NCBI GenBank assembly: GCA_027310325.1
Contig: DAIDBB010000189.1
Location: 1 to 7,277 of the forward strand
Direction of reading: 5' to 3'
Length of the DNA: 7,277 nt
Origin: a bacterium
GTDB lineage: Bacteria > Desulfobacterota > GWC2-55-46
The notes under the pieces are model-generated. The model had not been told where the DNA came from, did not search any database, and worked only from the letters and a program-made list of their open reading frames with translations. The position numbers were made by a program, and so were the translations under genes. Below, piece by piece: positions 7,060-7,277 of the stretch (its first letter is position 1; every line of letters begins with the position of its first letter).

Positions 7060-7277
7060 ATGTTCAAGACCGTAGAATGGAAAAAATCCGGCGTCGTAAT
7101 GATAGACCAGAGGCTTCTGCCGGGAAAAGAGGTCTACAGGACCTACAAGGACCATAAGGGGGTCGCCCGGGCCATAAAGGAGATGGTCGTAAGGGGGGCG
7201 CCGGCGATAGGCGTTTCCGCGGCCATGGGCGTAGCGCTCGGGGCCGCGAAGATAAAGTCGAACGCCATGGGCTCCTT
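7060..7277 (+). CDS. mtnA: MtnA, S-methyl-5-thioribose-1-phosphate isomerase (3'-truncated by window edge)
   Basis: Seventy-two complete codons of the N-terminus are visible; the family is about 340-350 residues. The opening [20 protein letters not shown] (1-20) and the substrate-binding loop [13 protein letters not shown] (43-55) are typical of MtnA, a member of the eIF2B-alpha-like isomerase fold. The enzyme converts 5-methylthioribose-1-phosphate to methylthioribulose-1-phosphate in methionine salvage; some members also act on 5-deoxyribose-1-phosphate from 5'-deoxyadenosine. The ribosome site is probably GGGGA at 7045-7049, 10 nt before the ATG, a little far. The related e2b2/ribose-1,5-bisphosphate isomerases are less likely given the opening TVEWKK...MIDQR. 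Its place after moeA may reflect co-transcription. Confidence 0.93.
   Translation, partial: MFKTVEWKKSGVVMIDQRLLPGKEVYRTYKDHKGVARAIKEMVVRGAPAIGVSAAMGVALGAAKIKSNAMGS

Overview
The window is an ordinary chromosomal stretch of a fairly GC-rich bacterium, with all genes on the + strand. AGG for arginine and ATA for isoleucine are common in every gene, although the DNA is otherwise GC-rich. That codon habit and the protein types suggest an anaerobic or environmental Gram-negative lineage such as Desulfobacterota (old Deltaproteobacteria) or Nitrospirota. This placement is an inference and cannot be settled from the sequence alone. A lytic transglycosylase with an export signal fits a peptidoglycan-containing cell.

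Layout. (1) 1-2442: the 3' part of uvrA, the damage-recognition ATPase of nucleotide excision repair; its first ~100 codons lie before the window. (2) 2443-2696: a regulatory intergenic region with no convincing gene. It holds a perfect CRP-type palindrome centred 41.5 bp before the start predicted from a perfect TATAAT (P1), and then a near-consensus sigma-70 promoter with an AT-rich upstream element (P2). (3) 2697-4184: a B12-binding-domain radical SAM enzyme of unknown substrate. (4) 4210-5574: an exported MltD-like lytic transglycosylase with C-terminal LysM-type modules, 25 bp downstream and probably in the same transcript, which ends at a strong intrinsic terminator (5580-5609). (5) 5610-5765: a 5' region with a hairpin and T-run ahead of moeA. 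(6) 5766-7004: moeA, the molybdenum insertase of molybdenum cofactor synthesis. (7) 7060-7277: the start of mtnA, methylthioribose-1-phosphate isomerase, cut by the window end.

How they work together. The clearest unit is the radical SAM/lytic transglycosylase pair, which is bounded by promoters upstream and a terminator downstream and may be under cAMP- or nucleotide-responsive CRP-family control. moeA and mtnA may be a second unit, since no terminator is visible between them. uvrA is the end of an upstream transcript. I see no CRISPR array, mobile element, tRNA, rRNA or clear new defence system. The main points of interest are the P1 architecture, the unassigned radical SAM enzyme coupled to a cell-wall enzyme, a possible non-canonical ATT start for the transglycosylase, and the hairpin ahead of moeA.
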